Of a DNA stretch of 15,674 nt, positions 1 through 9,167 are shown piece by piece. The first letter of the stretch is position 1. Each line of letters starts with the position of its first letter. The DNA is from Candidatus Kerfeldbacteria bacterium (GTDB lineage Bacteria > Patescibacteriota > Patescibacteriia > UBA9570), in NCBI GenBank assembly GCA_003512175.1, contig DOSP01000010.1, positions 1 through 15,674 of the forward strand, read 5' to 3'. Made by a program: the position numbers and the translations under genes. The notes under the pieces are model-generated. The model worked only from the letters and a program-made list of their open reading frames with translations, did no database searches and was not told the origin of the DNA.

Positions 1-961
1 GGATGGGATGATTGATGAATATAAAGGGGTGTTAGGTGCTGGCACAACCCGCCGCGGCATTGGCCCAGCCTATGCCGATAAATCTGAGCGTACCGGTATT
101 CGGGTGGTTGACCTCTTAAATAAAGCTATCTTCAAAGAAAAATTCGATCAACTATTTGAACTTAAAAAAAATACGTTGCAAAAATTATATAAACAAAAAA
201 TTACACTCAATAAAACAGCCATCTTCAAGACCTATTTGCGCTATGGCCAGCGTCTCAAACCCTACGTCGGTGATGTGTCATTAGAAGTGAATCAAGCCTT
301 AGAATCCGGTAAACACATCTTATTTGAAGGCGCCCAAGGTACGCTGTTAGATAATGATCACGGTGCCTATCCGCACACCACCTCATCCAACACCATTGCT
401 GGAGCGGTCTGCACGGGCGTCGGTATTGGGCCCACCAAGATTGATGAGATTATCGGTGTAGTTAAAGCTTATTTATCTCGCGTTGGTTCTGGCCCAGTCC
501 CCACCGAGGCCAAGGGGAAAATGGGAGATTATTTGCGCGAGCGTGGTCAAGAATATGGCACCACCACTGGTCGACCACGCCGTTGTGGTTGGATTGACTT
601 AGTCCAGTTGCGTTATGCTTGCCGGGTGAATGGCCTCACCAGTCTGGCCGTCACCAAAATTGACGTACTGGGTGGTTTGAAAAAAATTCCCATTGCCGTG
701 AAGTATAAATACAAGTCTTCTTATCTCGCAGAATTGCCCGCGGACTTAGAAGTGATTCGGCATTGTACGCCAGTCTATCGTGAGTTGCCGGGCTGGAAAA
801 ATTTAACTGATGATGATTTTGCCACTATCGTGAAACATGGGTATCGTGCCCTACCGCCGCGCATGAAAGACTACTTAAAATTCATCGCGCATGAAGTCCA
901 TACACCAATTTCGTTAGTATCGGTTGGTGCCGAACGCAAATCTACTATTCAAGTTCCCTAG
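1..961 (+). CDS. purA: Adenylosuccinate synthetase, 5'-truncated by the window edge
   Basis: PurA joins IMP and aspartate using GTP to give adenylosuccinate, the first step of the AMP branch. The reading frame is open to the left edge (first full codon at 2), so the internal ATG at 8 is not the real start. Roughly 110-120 N-terminal residues, including the GTP P-loop and catalytic Asp/His region, lie outside the window. Visible family blocks, counted from the Met at 8, are the IMP-binding GTTRRGIGPAY (12-22), LFEGAQGTLLDNDHG (105-119), TSSNTIAG (125-132), the RVGSGPVPTE segment (158-167), TTTGRPRRCGW (185-195) and VTKIDVLGG (215-223), ending in the expected Val-Gly-Ala-Glu-Arg tail. The visible part plus the missing part gives about the usual 430 residues. 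purL follows after 3 bases, indicating cotranscription. The identification is secure; only the 5' end is unknown. Confidence 0.96.
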   Translation, partial: DGMIDEYKGVLGAGTTRRGIGPAYADKSERTGIRVVDLLNKAIFKEKFDQLFELKKNTLQKLYKQKITLNKTAIFKTYLRYGQRLKPYVGDVSLEVNQALESGKHILFEGAQGTLLDNDHGAYPHTTSSNTIAGAVCTGVGIGPTKIDEIIGVVKAYLSRVGSGPVPTEAKGKMGDYLRERGQEYGTTTGRPRRCGWIDLVQLRYACRVNGLTSLAVTKIDVLGGLKKIPIAVKYKYKSSYLAELPADLEVIRHCTPVYRELPGWKNLTDDDFATIVKHGYRALPPRMKDYLKFIAHEVHTPISLVSVGAERKSTIQVP

Positions 962-964
962 ACC

Positions 965-3313
965 ATGCCCGAACTCACGTTCGATTTATCCAAATTATCA
1001 GATAAGGAAGTTGCTGCGATTCTGAAGCAATATCAGATTGGTTTAACCGTGGATGAAGCCAAACGTGTGCAAACCGATATTCTTAAACGCTCACCAACCA
1101 TCACTGAACTCATCGCCTTCGGTATTGAAGGCAGTGAACACACGTCGTATCGATCCAGTAAGAAATATCTGAGTACGTTTCATACTACTGGTCCCCATGT
1201 GGTGGTGGGTCCAGGGGAAGATGCCGGGATTGTTTGGATTGATCGGGTGGGCGACAAAGATTATTGCTTAGTAGTTGGTCACGAGTCGCACAATCATCCC
1301 TCGCAAGTGGTGCCGTATGAAGGTGCCGCTACAGGTATTGGTGGATTAGTGCGTGACGTCGTGTGTATGGGCGCAAAGGTGATTGCGGTGGCTGACCCCT
1401 TACGGTTTGGTGATATTAACTTGAACAAAACCAAGTGGCTGACCAACAGTGTGATCGCCGGCGTGGGCGGATACGGCAATCCACTAGGCATTCCGAATTT
1501 AGCTGGTGATACCTTTTTTAACGAATCATACAATACCAATTGTTTGGTGAATGTCGTGGCCATGGGTACTGTGCCACTGTCTGATATCATTCATTCTAAA
1601 GCTCCGGCCAATGCCGCAGGATATAATTTTATTCTCATCGGCAAACCAACTGACCGCAGCGGTTTTGGTGGAGCATCATTTTCGTCCATTGAATTAGATG
1701 AAGCCGATGCCGAAGCCAACAAAGGAGCGGTGCAAGAACCGAATGCCTTTTTAGAACGTCATATTTTAACGGCGACCTACGATTTATTCCGCGTCTTAAA
1801 AGAGCAGCAATTATTAGGTGAAGTTGGCTTTAAAGATTTAGGGGCCGGCGGTATTCTATGTGCCTCGGTTGAATTAGCCGAAGCCGGCGGCTTTGGCGCC
1901 AAGATCGAATTAGATAAAGTCCACGTCGGGCTACCGAATTTATCACCCGCCGTCATTTTAATGGCAGAAACGCAGGAGCGATTCATGTGGGTCGCTTCAC
2001 CCAAAGCCAGTGATGTCATTCTGAAACACTACAACGAGACCTGGGATTTTCCGAAGGTGTCGTATGGTGCTCAAGCTTCCATCATTGGCACAGTACAGGC
2101 GGGTAATTATCAAGTGTTCTATCACGGTGAAAAAATCCTAGATGCTGAACCAGCCGCTGTTACTGCAGGTCTGCGCTATGATCGAGCTGTGAAAGCCAAA
2201 CCGTATGCCGGTAAAGAACCAGATTGGACAGAAGTGAAAGATATTGAAGCCGTTGTTTTGAAAATAATGGCGCATCCGGCCATTGCCTGTAAAAAACCGG
2301 TGTACGAACATTATGATAAAAATGTCCAAGGCTTGGTGGAAATTGAAGCCGGTATGGCCGATGCCGGCGTGATTGCACCCTTGATTGAGGTCAATTCAAA
2401 AGTGGGAGTCGCATTGAGTGTGGATGGTAATCCGCGCTATGGCAAGATATCTCCATATTGGCAGGGTGCCAATGCGGTGGTGGAAAGCATGCGGAATGTG
2501 GCTGCCGTTGGGGCAACACCATGGTGTCTCACCGACTGTTTGAACTATGGTAATCCAGAAAAGCCGGAACAAATGTGGGAGTTTGCCGAAGGCGTTCGCG
2601 GCGTAGCAGAAGCCAGTAAAGCGCTGCATGTGAAAGGCTACGACAACGCCCCCATTCCGATTGTGTCGGGCAACGTGTCGCTCTACAACCAGGCTCAAGA
2701 TCAAGCCATTCATCCCTCGGCCATTGTTGGCTGCGTTGGGCGCTTAGCGGACGTCACCACGGCCATTACGCCAGATCTCATTCAACCTGGTAATCTGCTT
2801 TGTTTAGTAGGTGAACGAAAAAATGAATTAGGCGGCTCAGTAGTATATGAATTGTTTGATAATACCTACGGCGCTAATGTGCCACAACCAGATTTTGCCC
2901 AAGTCGATCGTGAGATTTGGTTCATGACGGATGTGATTGAGCAAGGGTTAGTGCAAACTTGCCACGATATCAGCGACGGTGGTATGCTGGTCACCCTTGC
3001 CGAGATAAGCTTTGGGGGACGCGGCGAACTAAGAACCGGCATCGAGATCGATATAGATGTTGTTCCGGGCAAAGGTTTGACGGCCACACAAAAGCTTTTT
3101 ACGGAAACCGGTGGATTTGTGTTCGAGCTGGATCCACAATTACTGCAGGCTGTGCAGCGCCATGCCGCTACTCGTGGTGTCACGGTCAGTGTCATTGGGA
3201 CAGTACGCGATGATGAACAGTTTGTGGTGAAGCAGGGCAAAACTGATTATATCACCTTAACGGTTGGTGCCTTAGCCGAGGCTTGGTTAAACGGCTTACG
3301 AAGCAAATTATAA
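965..3313 (+). CDS. purL: Phosphoribosylformylglycinamidine synthase, small-type PurL subunit
   Basis: PurL is the ATP-dependent synthetase subunit that converts FGAR to FGAM using ammonia delivered by PurQ. At 782 residues this is the small form (about 740 usual), without the fused N-terminal PurS-like and C-terminal glutaminase domains of the 1,300-residue enzyme. Those partners are encoded by the fusion gene at 6934. Motifs: SEHTSYRSSKKYL with the conserved His59, GHESHNHPSQ (105-114), GAATGIGGLVRD (120-131), a first AIRS-like half with DLGAGGI and AETQERF, then the second half with the Asn-Pro-Glu-Lys-Pro block, VSGNVSLYNQ and HDISDGGMLVTLAE. The usual Cys after SEH is Thr here. The ATG lies 3 bases after the purA stop and shows no Shine-Dalgarno sequence; the N-terminus has the length expected of the family. 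The fumarase alpha gene follows after 13 bases. Confidence 0.97.
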   Translation: MPELTFDLSKLSDKEVAAILKQYQIGLTVDEAKRVQTDILKRSPTITELIAFGIEGSEHTSYRSSKKYLSTFHTTGPHVVVGPGEDAGIVWIDRVGDKDYCLVVGHESHNHPSQVVPYEGAATGIGGLVRDVVCMGAKVIAVADPLRFGDINLNKTKWLTNSVIAGVGGYGNPLGIPNLAGDTFFNESYNTNCLVNVVAMGTVPLSDIIHSKAPANAAGYNFILIGKPTDRSGFGGASFSSIELDEADAEANKGAVQEPNAFLERHILTATYDLFRVLKEQQLLGEVGFKDLGAGGILCASVELAEAGGFGAKIELDKVHVGLPNLSPAVILMAETQERFMWVASPKASDVILKHYNETWDFPKVSYGAQASIIGTVQAGNYQVFYHGEKILDAEPAAVTAGLRYDRAVKAKPYAGKEPDWTEVKDIEAVVLKIMAHPAIACKKPVYEHYDKNVQGLVEIEAGMADAGVIAPLIEVNSKVGVALSVDGNPRYGKISPYWQGANAVVESMRNVAAVGATPWCLTDCLNYGNPEKPEQMWEFAEGVRGVAEASKALHVKGYDNAPIPIVSGNVSLYNQAQDQAIHPSAIVGCVGRLADVTTAITPDLIQPGNLLCLVGERKNELGGSVVYELFDNTYGANVPQPDFAQVDREIWFMTDVIEQGLVQTCHDISDGGMLVTLAEISFGGRGELRTGIEIDIDVVPGKGLTATQKLFTETGGFVFELDPQLLQAVQRHAATRGVTVSVIGTVRDDEQFVVKQGKTDYITLTVGALAEAWLNGLRSKL

Positions 3314-3326
3314 GACTGTTTACTCT

Positions 3327-4205
3327 ATGCTCAAAACCGACGGTAATATCTTAACGCTCACTGGTTCGGCGAAGCGAGCTGACCTGATTTCCGCCATTGT
3401 CGAAATGTATCGGGTAGCGGTCACACACATGCCACAAGATGTGGTGACAGCATTGCGAAAAGGGCTGAAGACCGAAACCAATCCAAGAGCTAAACACGTC
3501 TTAAAGACCATGTTGAAAAATATCGATATGGCCGATTGCGAAACTCGGCCACTTTGCCAAGATACCGGGATTCCTCTCGTGTACGTCAAATACCAAAGCA
3601 ACAAGTATAAACAACTAGAGTTGAAAAAAATTATTAAGGAAGCCACTACTCTGGCGACCAAACAAGTGCCCATGCGCGCCAATGCCTACGATATTGTGCA
3701 AGGCAAAGTAATTGGTAACTATCCAGTAATTTATTTTAAAGAAACGGAAGACCAATCACAAATTCAGCTGTTGCTCAAAGGCGGCGGGTCAGAAAATGTC
3801 TCTCGGGTCTACCAACTGCCAGATCGGTCAATTCACGCCGAACGAGATTTTGACGGAATCGAGAAATGCATTCTAGATGCCGTGATTAAAGCCCAAGGCC
3901 GGGGCTGTCCGCCCTATATTATTGGTGCGGCGGTATGCGGCAATATGGAAGAAGCTAGTTATCGGGCAAAGAATCGGCATTTACTTGCGCTCACGCAGCA
4001 CAATGCTGTACCAAAACTAGCCGCGTTCGAGAAACGTCTTCTGAAAAAAATAAATGCCTTAGATATTGGCCCGATGGGCGTTGGTGGTAAAACCACTGCC
4101 TTAGGCGTAAAGTTTACCGCGCGCTATGTGCATCCCGCTTCATGGTTCGTAGGCGTATCAGTTGGGTGTTGGAGTATGCGACGTACTACATTATGCTTAC
4201 CGTGA
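3327..4205 (+). CDS. Class I (Fe-S) fumarate hydratase, alpha subunit
   Basis: This is the N-terminal half-enzyme of the two-subunit class I fumarase / L(+)-tartrate dehydratase family, which interconverts fumarate and malate with a [4Fe-4S] cluster. All three expected cluster cysteines are visible: Cys77 in LCQDTG, Cys194 in GRGCPPY and Cys281 in VSVGCWSMRR. KGGGSEN (151-157) and GVGGKTTALGV (251-261) are also family blocks. The length of 292 residues is normal for a complete alpha subunit. Its last 13 bases overlap the beta subunit start, a usual arrangement for this pair. Tartrate dehydratase cannot be excluded from sequence alone, but lying in an operon whose PurB product makes fumarate, and next to malic enzyme, fumarase is the better reading. 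No Shine-Dalgarno sequence precedes the ATG. Confidence 0.9.
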   Translation: MLKTDGNILTLTGSAKRADLISAIVEMYRVAVTHMPQDVVTALRKGLKTETNPRAKHVLKTMLKNIDMADCETRPLCQDTGIPLVYVKYQSNKYKQLELKKIIKEATTLATKQVPMRANAYDIVQGKVIGNYPVIYFKETEDQSQIQLLLKGGGSENVSRVYQLPDRSIHAERDFDGIEKCILDAVIKAQGRGCPPYIIGAAVCGNMEEASYRAKNRHLLALTQHNAVPKLAAFEKRLLKKINALDIGPMGVGGKTTALGVKFTARYVHPASWFVGVSVGCWSMRRTTLCLP

Positions 4206-4732
4206 AGGAAATACTCCGGGTGCGGGCTGGTGATGAGGTCAATTTTTCTGGGCGCATTTTCACTGCTCGTGATCGAGCGCATCGCTGGTTAATGAAACAT
4301 GATTTTAAACCGTTGCACGGGGCAGTGCTGTATCACTGTGGTCCAATGTATCGGAAAAATGCTGATGGTACCTACGAGGTGTTAGCCGCTGGGCCAACCA
4401 CCAGCGCTCGGTTTAATCACTACACTCCTGAGTTGATCAAGAAATACGACATTCGTGCCATTATCGGAAAAGGTGGTATGGATGCCGGCGTGCGGCAGGC
4501 CCTGAAAGGGGTTGGCATCTATTGTGCTGCCATCGGTGGAGCGGCGGTCTATTATGCCCACTGTGTCACCAAAGTGATCAATGTGTATCACACCGAATTT
4601 GGCATGACCGATGCCATTTGGGAACTAGAAGTAAAAGACTTTCCGGTTATTTGTATGATGGACAGCAAAGGTAAAAGTTTATTTTCTCAAGTGGAACGGC
4701 AGTCTCGGCGTAATCGCAAAAAAATCGTATGA
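4193..4732 (+). CDS. Class I (Fe-S) fumarate hydratase, beta subunit
   Basis: This is the C-terminal half-enzyme that pairs with the alpha subunit just upstream. Family blocks are [22 protein letters not shown] near the N-terminus (the key part is GDxVxxSGxIxTARDxAH), [25 protein letters not shown], and the C-terminal [18 protein letters not shown] followed by MDSKGKSLF. From the ATG at 4193 the protein has 179 residues, close to the usual 180-200. The frame extends back to another ATG at 4142, but those extra 17 residues lie inside the conserved 3' end of the alpha gene and do not resemble the family, so 4193 is preferred. It overlaps alpha by 13 bases and malic enzyme by 4 (ATGA), implying translational coupling of the three genes. 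Confidence 0.9.
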   Translation: MLTVKEILRVRAGDEVNFSGRIFTARDRAHRWLMKHDFKPLHGAVLYHCGPMYRKNADGTYEVLAAGPTTSARFNHYTPELIKKYDIRAIIGKGGMDAGVRQALKGVGIYCAAIGGAAVYYAHCVTKVINVYHTEFGMTDAIWELEVKDFPVICMMDSKGKSLFSQVERQSRRNRKKIV

Positions 4733-5925
4733 TTACAAAACGCATCGAAACTCATTTGCCTACACCACTCCGCACGCAACGCGATTTATCGTTGTTGTAT
4801 ACTCCCGGTGTAGGTGAGCCCGCTAAAAAAATTGCCAGACAACCCCGTCTGGCGTATTCCCTGACAAATAAACGTAATCTCGTAGCGGTGATCAGTAATG
4901 GTACCGCTGTATTGGGTTTAGGCAATATCGGCCCGTTGGCTGCCAAGCCGGTAATGGAAGGCAAAGCGGCATTATTCAAACGGTTTGCGGGGATAGATGC
5001 CTTTGATTTAGAAATTGCCGAAACCGATCCAGATAAATTCATCGATATTGTGGCCAAATTAGTTCCCACGTTTGGTGGAATTAATCTTGAGGACATTGCA
5101 GCGCCGGCCTGTTTTTATATCGAGACCGAATTACAAAAACGTATCAATATTCCTGTCTTCCACGATGATCAACACGGCACAGCGATTATTTCAGGGGCGG
5201 CTTTATTAAATGCCTTAGAGCTAGTCCATAAAAAAATCGGCCAAGTCCATATCGTCATCTCCGGGGCTGGAGCGGCTGGGATACGGTGCGCTGAGCACTA
5301 TGTCCGGTTGGGTGCGCAGAAAAAAAATATCACCCTGTGCGATTCACATGGTATTGTCTCCATACAACGACGTGATCTTGATGCATTCAAAAAACAATTT
5401 GCTGTTAACACGTCAGGTACGTTGGCCGATGCCCTGGTGAATGCTGATGTGTTTGTAGGTGTTTCCGCACCAAATATCGTGACCCCAGCGATGATTCAAT
5501 CCATGGCCAAAGATCCCATCGTCTTTGCCATGGCTAACCCTGATCCGGAAATTGCGTATCCTCTCGCCAAACGGGCGCGACATGATATACTACTGGCGTC
5601 TGGACGGAGTGATTATCCGAACCAGATTAATAATGTGCTCGGCTTCCCTTTTGTCTTCCGGGGGGCTCTCGATGTTAGCGCCACTCGTATTACCGAGGAG
5701 ATGAAATTGGCAGCGACGTACGCCTTAGCAGAGCTCGCGCATCGTCCGGTACCGGCCAGTGTGAAACGAGCCTATCGATTGAAGAAGGTACAGTTCGGTT
5801 ATGACTATATCGTGCCAAAACCGTTTGATCCGCGCCTATTGGCCGTTGTCTCCACTGCTGTAGCCAAAACCGTTAATCCAAAATTTTCTAAACGTCAGTT
5901 ATACCATTATGGCCGTCACCTATAA
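4729..5925 (+). CDS. Malic enzyme (oxaloacetate-decarboxylating malate dehydrogenase)
   Basis: It oxidatively decarboxylates malate to pyruvate and CO2 with reduction of NAD or NADP. The 398-residue length is that of the short bacterial form with no phosphotransacetylase-like extension. Motifs: [12 protein letters not shown] with the conserved Tyr24, [20 protein letters not shown] with the probable catalytic Lys79, the metal-binding INLEDI (118-123) and [10 protein letters not shown] (143-152), and the dinucleotide loop GAGAAG (179-184) followed by LCDSHG. The C-terminal [18 protein letters not shown] block is also typical. Coenzyme preference cannot be decided by eye. The start overlaps the fumarase beta stop as ATGA, and its end overlaps purM by 17 bases, so it sits firmly inside the purine operon. 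Its likely job there is to pull fumarate released by PurB, via malate, to pyruvate. Confidence 0.94.
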   Translation: MITKRIETHLPTPLRTQRDLSLLYTPGVGEPAKKIARQPRLAYSLTNKRNLVAVISNGTAVLGLGNIGPLAAKPVMEGKAALFKRFAGIDAFDLEIAETDPDKFIDIVAKLVPTFGGINLEDIAAPACFYIETELQKRINIPVFHDDQHGTAIISGAALLNALELVHKKIGQVHIVISGAGAAGIRCAEHYVRLGAQKKNITLCDSHGIVSIQRRDLDAFKKQFAVNTSGTLADALVNADVFVGVSAPNIVTPAMIQSMAKDPIVFAMANPDPEIAYPLAKRARHDILLASGRSDYPNQINNVLGFPFVFRGALDVSATRITEEMKLAATYALAELAHRPVPASVKRAYRLKKVQFGYDYIVPKPFDPRLLAVVSTAVAKTVNPKFSKRQLYHYGRHL

Positions 5926-6946
5926 AGAATCAGGAGTGGATGTGGAAGTTGGCGACGAAGCCATCCGTCGAATCATTCCCATTGTCAAACAAAGTTTCAA
6001 CCAGCGGGTGCTCACCGGCTTAGGGTTATTTGGGTCACTCTACGAAATTACCGATATCGTGAAACAGTACAAAGAACCCGTGCTCGTGCAAAGTATTGAT
6101 GGAGTTGGTACAAAAATGGCTATTGCCGGCATGATGAATATGTATGCCCAAGCTGGCCGTGATATGGTGGCACATAGTTGTAATGATGTCTTGTGTCAGG
6201 GAGCAAAACCTCTGACGTTTTTAGATTATGTGGCCACCGCCAAGTTAGATCCAGCGATTTTAGAAGATCTGGTGCGTGGTATGACGGAAGAATGCTCTAA
6301 ATACGGGATGTCAGTGGTGGGTGGTGAAACTGCCGAGATGCCCGGTACCTATACACCCGGTGAATGGGATTTAGCCGGCGCTGTTTTGGGAGTAGTGGAG
6401 AAATCAAAAATTCTCGATGGCTCAAAAATCCAAGTTGGCGATGCATTAATTGGGTTGAGTTCAGATGGGCTGCATACCAACGGATACTCACTGGCACGTA
6501 AAGTGTTTTTTGACGTCAAAAAATATACGGTGCGTGATGTGGTGGCGGAATTACCGCAATCGATTGGCGCTTTGCTGATGAAGCCGCATAAGAATTACAC
6601 GCCGTATCTGTTACCCGTGTTAGATCAATATGACGTGCATGGTTTAGCCCACATTACCGGCGGTGGTTTAGTCAAAAATATTCCGCGCATTTTACCAGAA
6701 GGGTGTGATGCGCAAATTCAGAAAGGCAGCTGGGAAATTTTGCCGATCTTTGAAGCCATCCAGCACTTTGGCCAGGTACCAGAGAATGACATGTATGTGA
6801 CGATGAACATGGGTATTGGTATGGTGGTCGTAGTACCGGCCGCGCAACGTGATGCCATTGTACAGGACTTAAAAAAGCATTCGGATGTCAATACCTACGT
6901 TATTGGTGAAGTCATTGCTGGCCAACGCAAGGTATGTTTCGTGTAG
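5909..6946 (+). CDS. purM: Phosphoribosylformylglycinamidine cyclo-ligase (AIR synthetase)
   Basis: PurM closes the imidazole ring, converting FGAM to AIR with ATP, the step after PurL. Its 345 residues match the normal length. Motifs: the ATP-binding [12 protein letters not shown] (62-73), [19 protein letters not shown] (89-107), [13 protein letters not shown] (136-148), [16 protein letters not shown] and the glycine-rich [13 protein letters not shown]. The ATG at 5909 lies inside the malic enzyme gene (17-base overlap) and the last 13 bases overlap the PurQ start, so translation is probably coupled at both ends. No Shine-Dalgarno sequence is present before the ATG. The N-terminal [16 protein letters not shown] is typical of the family, which fixes the start. 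Confidence 0.97.
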   Translation: MAVTYKESGVDVEVGDEAIRRIIPIVKQSFNQRVLTGLGLFGSLYEITDIVKQYKEPVLVQSIDGVGTKMAIAGMMNMYAQAGRDMVAHSCNDVLCQGAKPLTFLDYVATAKLDPAILEDLVRGMTEECSKYGMSVVGGETAEMPGTYTPGEWDLAGAVLGVVEKSKILDGSKIQVGDALIGLSSDGLHTNGYSLARKVFFDVKKYTVRDVVAELPQSIGALLMKPHKNYTPYLLPVLDQYDVHGLAHITGGGLVKNIPRILPEGCDAQIQKGSWEILPIFEAIQHFGQVPENDMYVTMNMGIGMVVVVPAAQRDAIVQDLKKHSDVNTYVIGEVIAGQRKVCFV

Positions 6947-8214
6947 CAGTCATCATTTTTCCAGGCACGAACTGTGAAAACGAAACCAATCGTTCGTTAG
7001 TCAATGCCGGTCTAGCGGCTGATATTGTCCGGTGGAATGAACTAAAAAAACTACAAGAAGGCAACTACGACGCCTTTGTGTTGCCGGGTGGTTTTGCCTA
7101 TGAAGATCGTGGACGGGCCGGGATTATTGCTGCACTGGATCCGGTGATGGACTATATCAGAGAGGCAGCGGCGTCTGGCAAACCGGTCATCGGCATTTGC
7201 AATGGTTGTCAGGTATTGGTGGAAACAGGTTTGATTCCTGGGTTAGACAATAATCTCCTGGCCGGAGCAGTGGCCATGAACACTCGCGTGAAAGGCGGAA
7301 AAATTATTGGCACCGGTTTTTATCACGATACCGTGTATATTCAGAATGTGGCACCGACTGGACGCAGTTGCATGACCACTGAATTAGCGCCTGGCACCGT
7401 GATTCCAGCAACGGTAGCGAACGGTGAGGGTCGCTTTATTTTTCCAAATGACGTATTGGTCGAAATGGAAAAGCATCATCAAATTTTGTTTAAATATTCT
7501 ACTGAGCAAGGTCAGATCATCAACGAATTTCCCACGACACCGAATGGAGCCATTTTGGGTATCGCCGGATTTTGTAACAAAGCCGGAAATGTGGTGGCGT
7601 ACATGCCGCATCCCGAACGCTTAGAACGGAATGGTGAATCCTTATTCAATAATCTACGGGCGTGGTTAGAACATCCGCCCAAATCGGAAGACTATACATT
7701 ACAATGGAAACCAGCTTCAACGGTTGTAGCTCCGTATACCTGTGAGGGGAACTGCTTACAATTGTATGTGGATTTGAAAATTACTGATAACGCCGCCAAA
7801 ACTGTTGAACTGGCTCTGCAACAAAAAGGCTATCAGGTTACTGTGGGGCGGAAGACACACTGGGAAGTATGGTACGATGGCAAGGTTGATACCACGGCAC
7901 TGACCAAAACACTCGTGGACAGCGGAGAATTATTGAACACAAATAAAGAACGATTTACGTCAACCAAGAATCCTAATCCCAATACCGTATCGTTTCTGGT
8001 TCGCTTTGCCGATGACTTCGAAGGTAAAGCTGTCGTCGATACCCTACGCAGTCGGTTAGGTTTAAAAGATATCGCCAATTTGCATAAGGGTGTGGTGTGG
8101 GAACTGACGTTTACCACCACCGATCCAGCTGAACGTACGCGCCTTGCCACGGAGATTTTACAAACGCATATTTTATTTAATCCATTCTCTCAAGAATGTT
8201 ACATCATTTTATGA
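6934..8214 (+). CDS. purQ: PurQ glutaminase fused to two tandem PurS-like domains
   Basis: The PurQ part (residues 1-247) is the class I glutamine amidotransferase that feeds ammonia to PurL. It shows FPGTNCENE (9-17), PGGFAYEDRGRAG (51-63), the nucleophile Cys89 in GICNG, and His226/Glu228 in MPHPER. The protein then continues about 180 residues beyond a normal PurQ. Residues 352-425 read as a PurS domain: a hydrophobic first strand, EGKAVVDTL, VVWEL and the closing THILFNPF. Residues 275-341 look like a second, more diverged copy: LQLYVDLK, AAKTVELAL, HWEVW and ELLNTN. A linker of about 27 residues joins PurQ to the first copy. No separate purS gene is present in the window. The gene overlaps purM by 13 bases and purC by 4. 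PurQ is certain, the second PurS copy is likely, and the first rests on alignment by eye. Confidence 0.93.
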   Translation: MFRVAVIIFPGTNCENETNRSLVNAGLAADIVRWNELKKLQEGNYDAFVLPGGFAYEDRGRAGIIAALDPVMDYIREAAASGKPVIGICNGCQVLVETGLIPGLDNNLLAGAVAMNTRVKGGKIIGTGFYHDTVYIQNVAPTGRSCMTTELAPGTVIPATVANGEGRFIFPNDVLVEMEKHHQILFKYSTEQGQIINEFPTTPNGAILGIAGFCNKAGNVVAYMPHPERLERNGESLFNNLRAWLEHPPKSEDYTLQWKPASTVVAPYTCEGNCLQLYVDLKITDNAAKTVELALQQKGYQVTVGRKTHWEVWYDGKVDTTALTKTLVDSGELLNTNKERFTSTKNPNPNTVSFLVRFADDFEGKAVVDTLRSRLGLKDIANLHKGVVWELTFTTTDPAERTRLATEILQTHILFNPFSQECYIIL

Positions 8215-9167
8215 TTGACCGCGCTCGCATTCAGCAGCAATTAAAAAATTGCTTAACCGAAACGGATTTTTCGCAGCTTGGAAAAAAATACCACGGGAAA
8301 GTGCGCGATACCTATGATGCTGGTGATCGTTTGATTCTGATTACCACTGATCGGCAGTCAGCTTTTGATCGAATTTTGGCAGCGATTCCATTTAAGGGTC
8401 AGGTGCTCAACCAGATGTCTGCCTGGTGGTTTGATCAAACCAAAGATATTGTACCGAATCACGTTATCACGGTGCCTGATCCAAATGTGTTGGTGGCAAA
8501 AAAAAGTCAGGTATTTCCCGTTGAATTTGTGGTGCGTGGTTATTTGTCCGGTGTCACTAGTACCTCGGCCTGGATGGCCTATAGTAAAGGAGAGCGGATC
8601 TTTTGTGGCAATGTTTTACCAGATGGGATGGTAAAAAACCAGGCTTTTGCTCAACCGATCATTACTCCTACGACTAAAAGTGATGTGCATGATGAAAAAA
8701 TTTCTCCCACTGAAATTGTGCAACGAGACTTAATGTCTCAAGCCGATTGGGATACCTGTGCCCGCTATAGCTTGGCAATCTTTCAACGTGGGCAGCAACT
8801 CGCTCAACAACACGGCCTCATTTTAGTGGATACCAAATATGAATTTGGGAAATTACCAGACGGAACCATTATCTTAATAGATGAAGTGCATACACCAGAC
8901 TCGTCTCGCTATTGGCTGGCCAATACCTATCAAGAAAAGTTTACCAAAGGTGCCGAACCAGATAATATCGACAAAGAATTTCTTCGTCTCTGGTTTATGG
9001 AGCACTGTGATCCATATAAGGATAAGGAATTGCCACCAGCACCCGATGATTTGGTGGTTGAACTGTCCGCGCGCTACATTCAACTCTACGAAATGATCAC
9101 TGGTCAGGAATTTGTCTACCCAGATTCGAGCAACATTTTGGATAGAATCAAACAAAATTTAGCTTGA
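8211..9167 (+). CDS. purC: Phosphoribosylaminoimidazole-succinocarboxamide synthase (SAICAR synthetase), long form
   Basis: PurC joins CAIR to aspartate with ATP to make SAICAR. From the chosen start it has 318 residues, longer than the 235-240 of E. coli or B. subtilis PurC and closer to yeast ADE1 (about 306). Motifs: YHGKVRDTYD (27-36), TTDRQSAFDR (45-54), FVVRGYLSGVTSTSAW (106-121), PTTKSDVHDE (153-162), the signature LILVDTKYEFG (203-213) and DEVHTPDSSRYW (224-235). Two in-frame ATGs are available. The one at 8211 forms an ATGA overlap with the purQ stop and is preferred over 8196, which would add only MLHHF and a 19-base overlap. The gene ends the first block of the operon; the purC stop codon overlaps the -35 element of the next promoter. 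Confidence 0.95.
   Translation: MIDRARIQQQLKNCLTETDFSQLGKKYHGKVRDTYDAGDRLILITTDRQSAFDRILAAIPFKGQVLNQMSAWWFDQTKDIVPNHVITVPDPNVLVAKKSQVFPVEFVVRGYLSGVTSTSAWMAYSKGERIFCGNVLPDGMVKNQAFAQPIITPTTKSDVHDEKISPTEIVQRDLMSQADWDTCARYSLAIFQRGQQLAQQHGLILVDTKYEFGKLPDGTIILIDEVHTPDSSRYWLANTYQEKFTKGAEPDNIDKEFLRLWFMEHCDPYKDKELPPAPDDLVVELSARYIQLYEMITGQEFVYPDSSNILDRIKQNLA

Noticed and set aside
2866..3682. Reverse-strand open frames of 105-124 codons across purL and fumarase alpha
   Set aside because: They lie entirely within or opposite well-identified genes, and their products are low-complexity Ser/Thr/Pro-rich or otherwise unrecognisable, as expected of shadow frames.
4100..4205. Possible frameshift between the fumarase alpha and beta frames, because the alpha tail ends while an overlapping frame opens at 4142
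   Set aside because: The alpha frame keeps the family's third cluster cysteine region (VSVGCWSMRR) to its end and has normal length; the beta subunit starts cleanly at 4193. They are two separate overlapping genes.
8196..8210. Upstream ATG at 8196 as the purC start
   Set aside because: It adds only MLHHF and a 19-base overlap, while the ATG at 8211 forms an ATGA junction with the purQ stop and gives the expected N-terminus.
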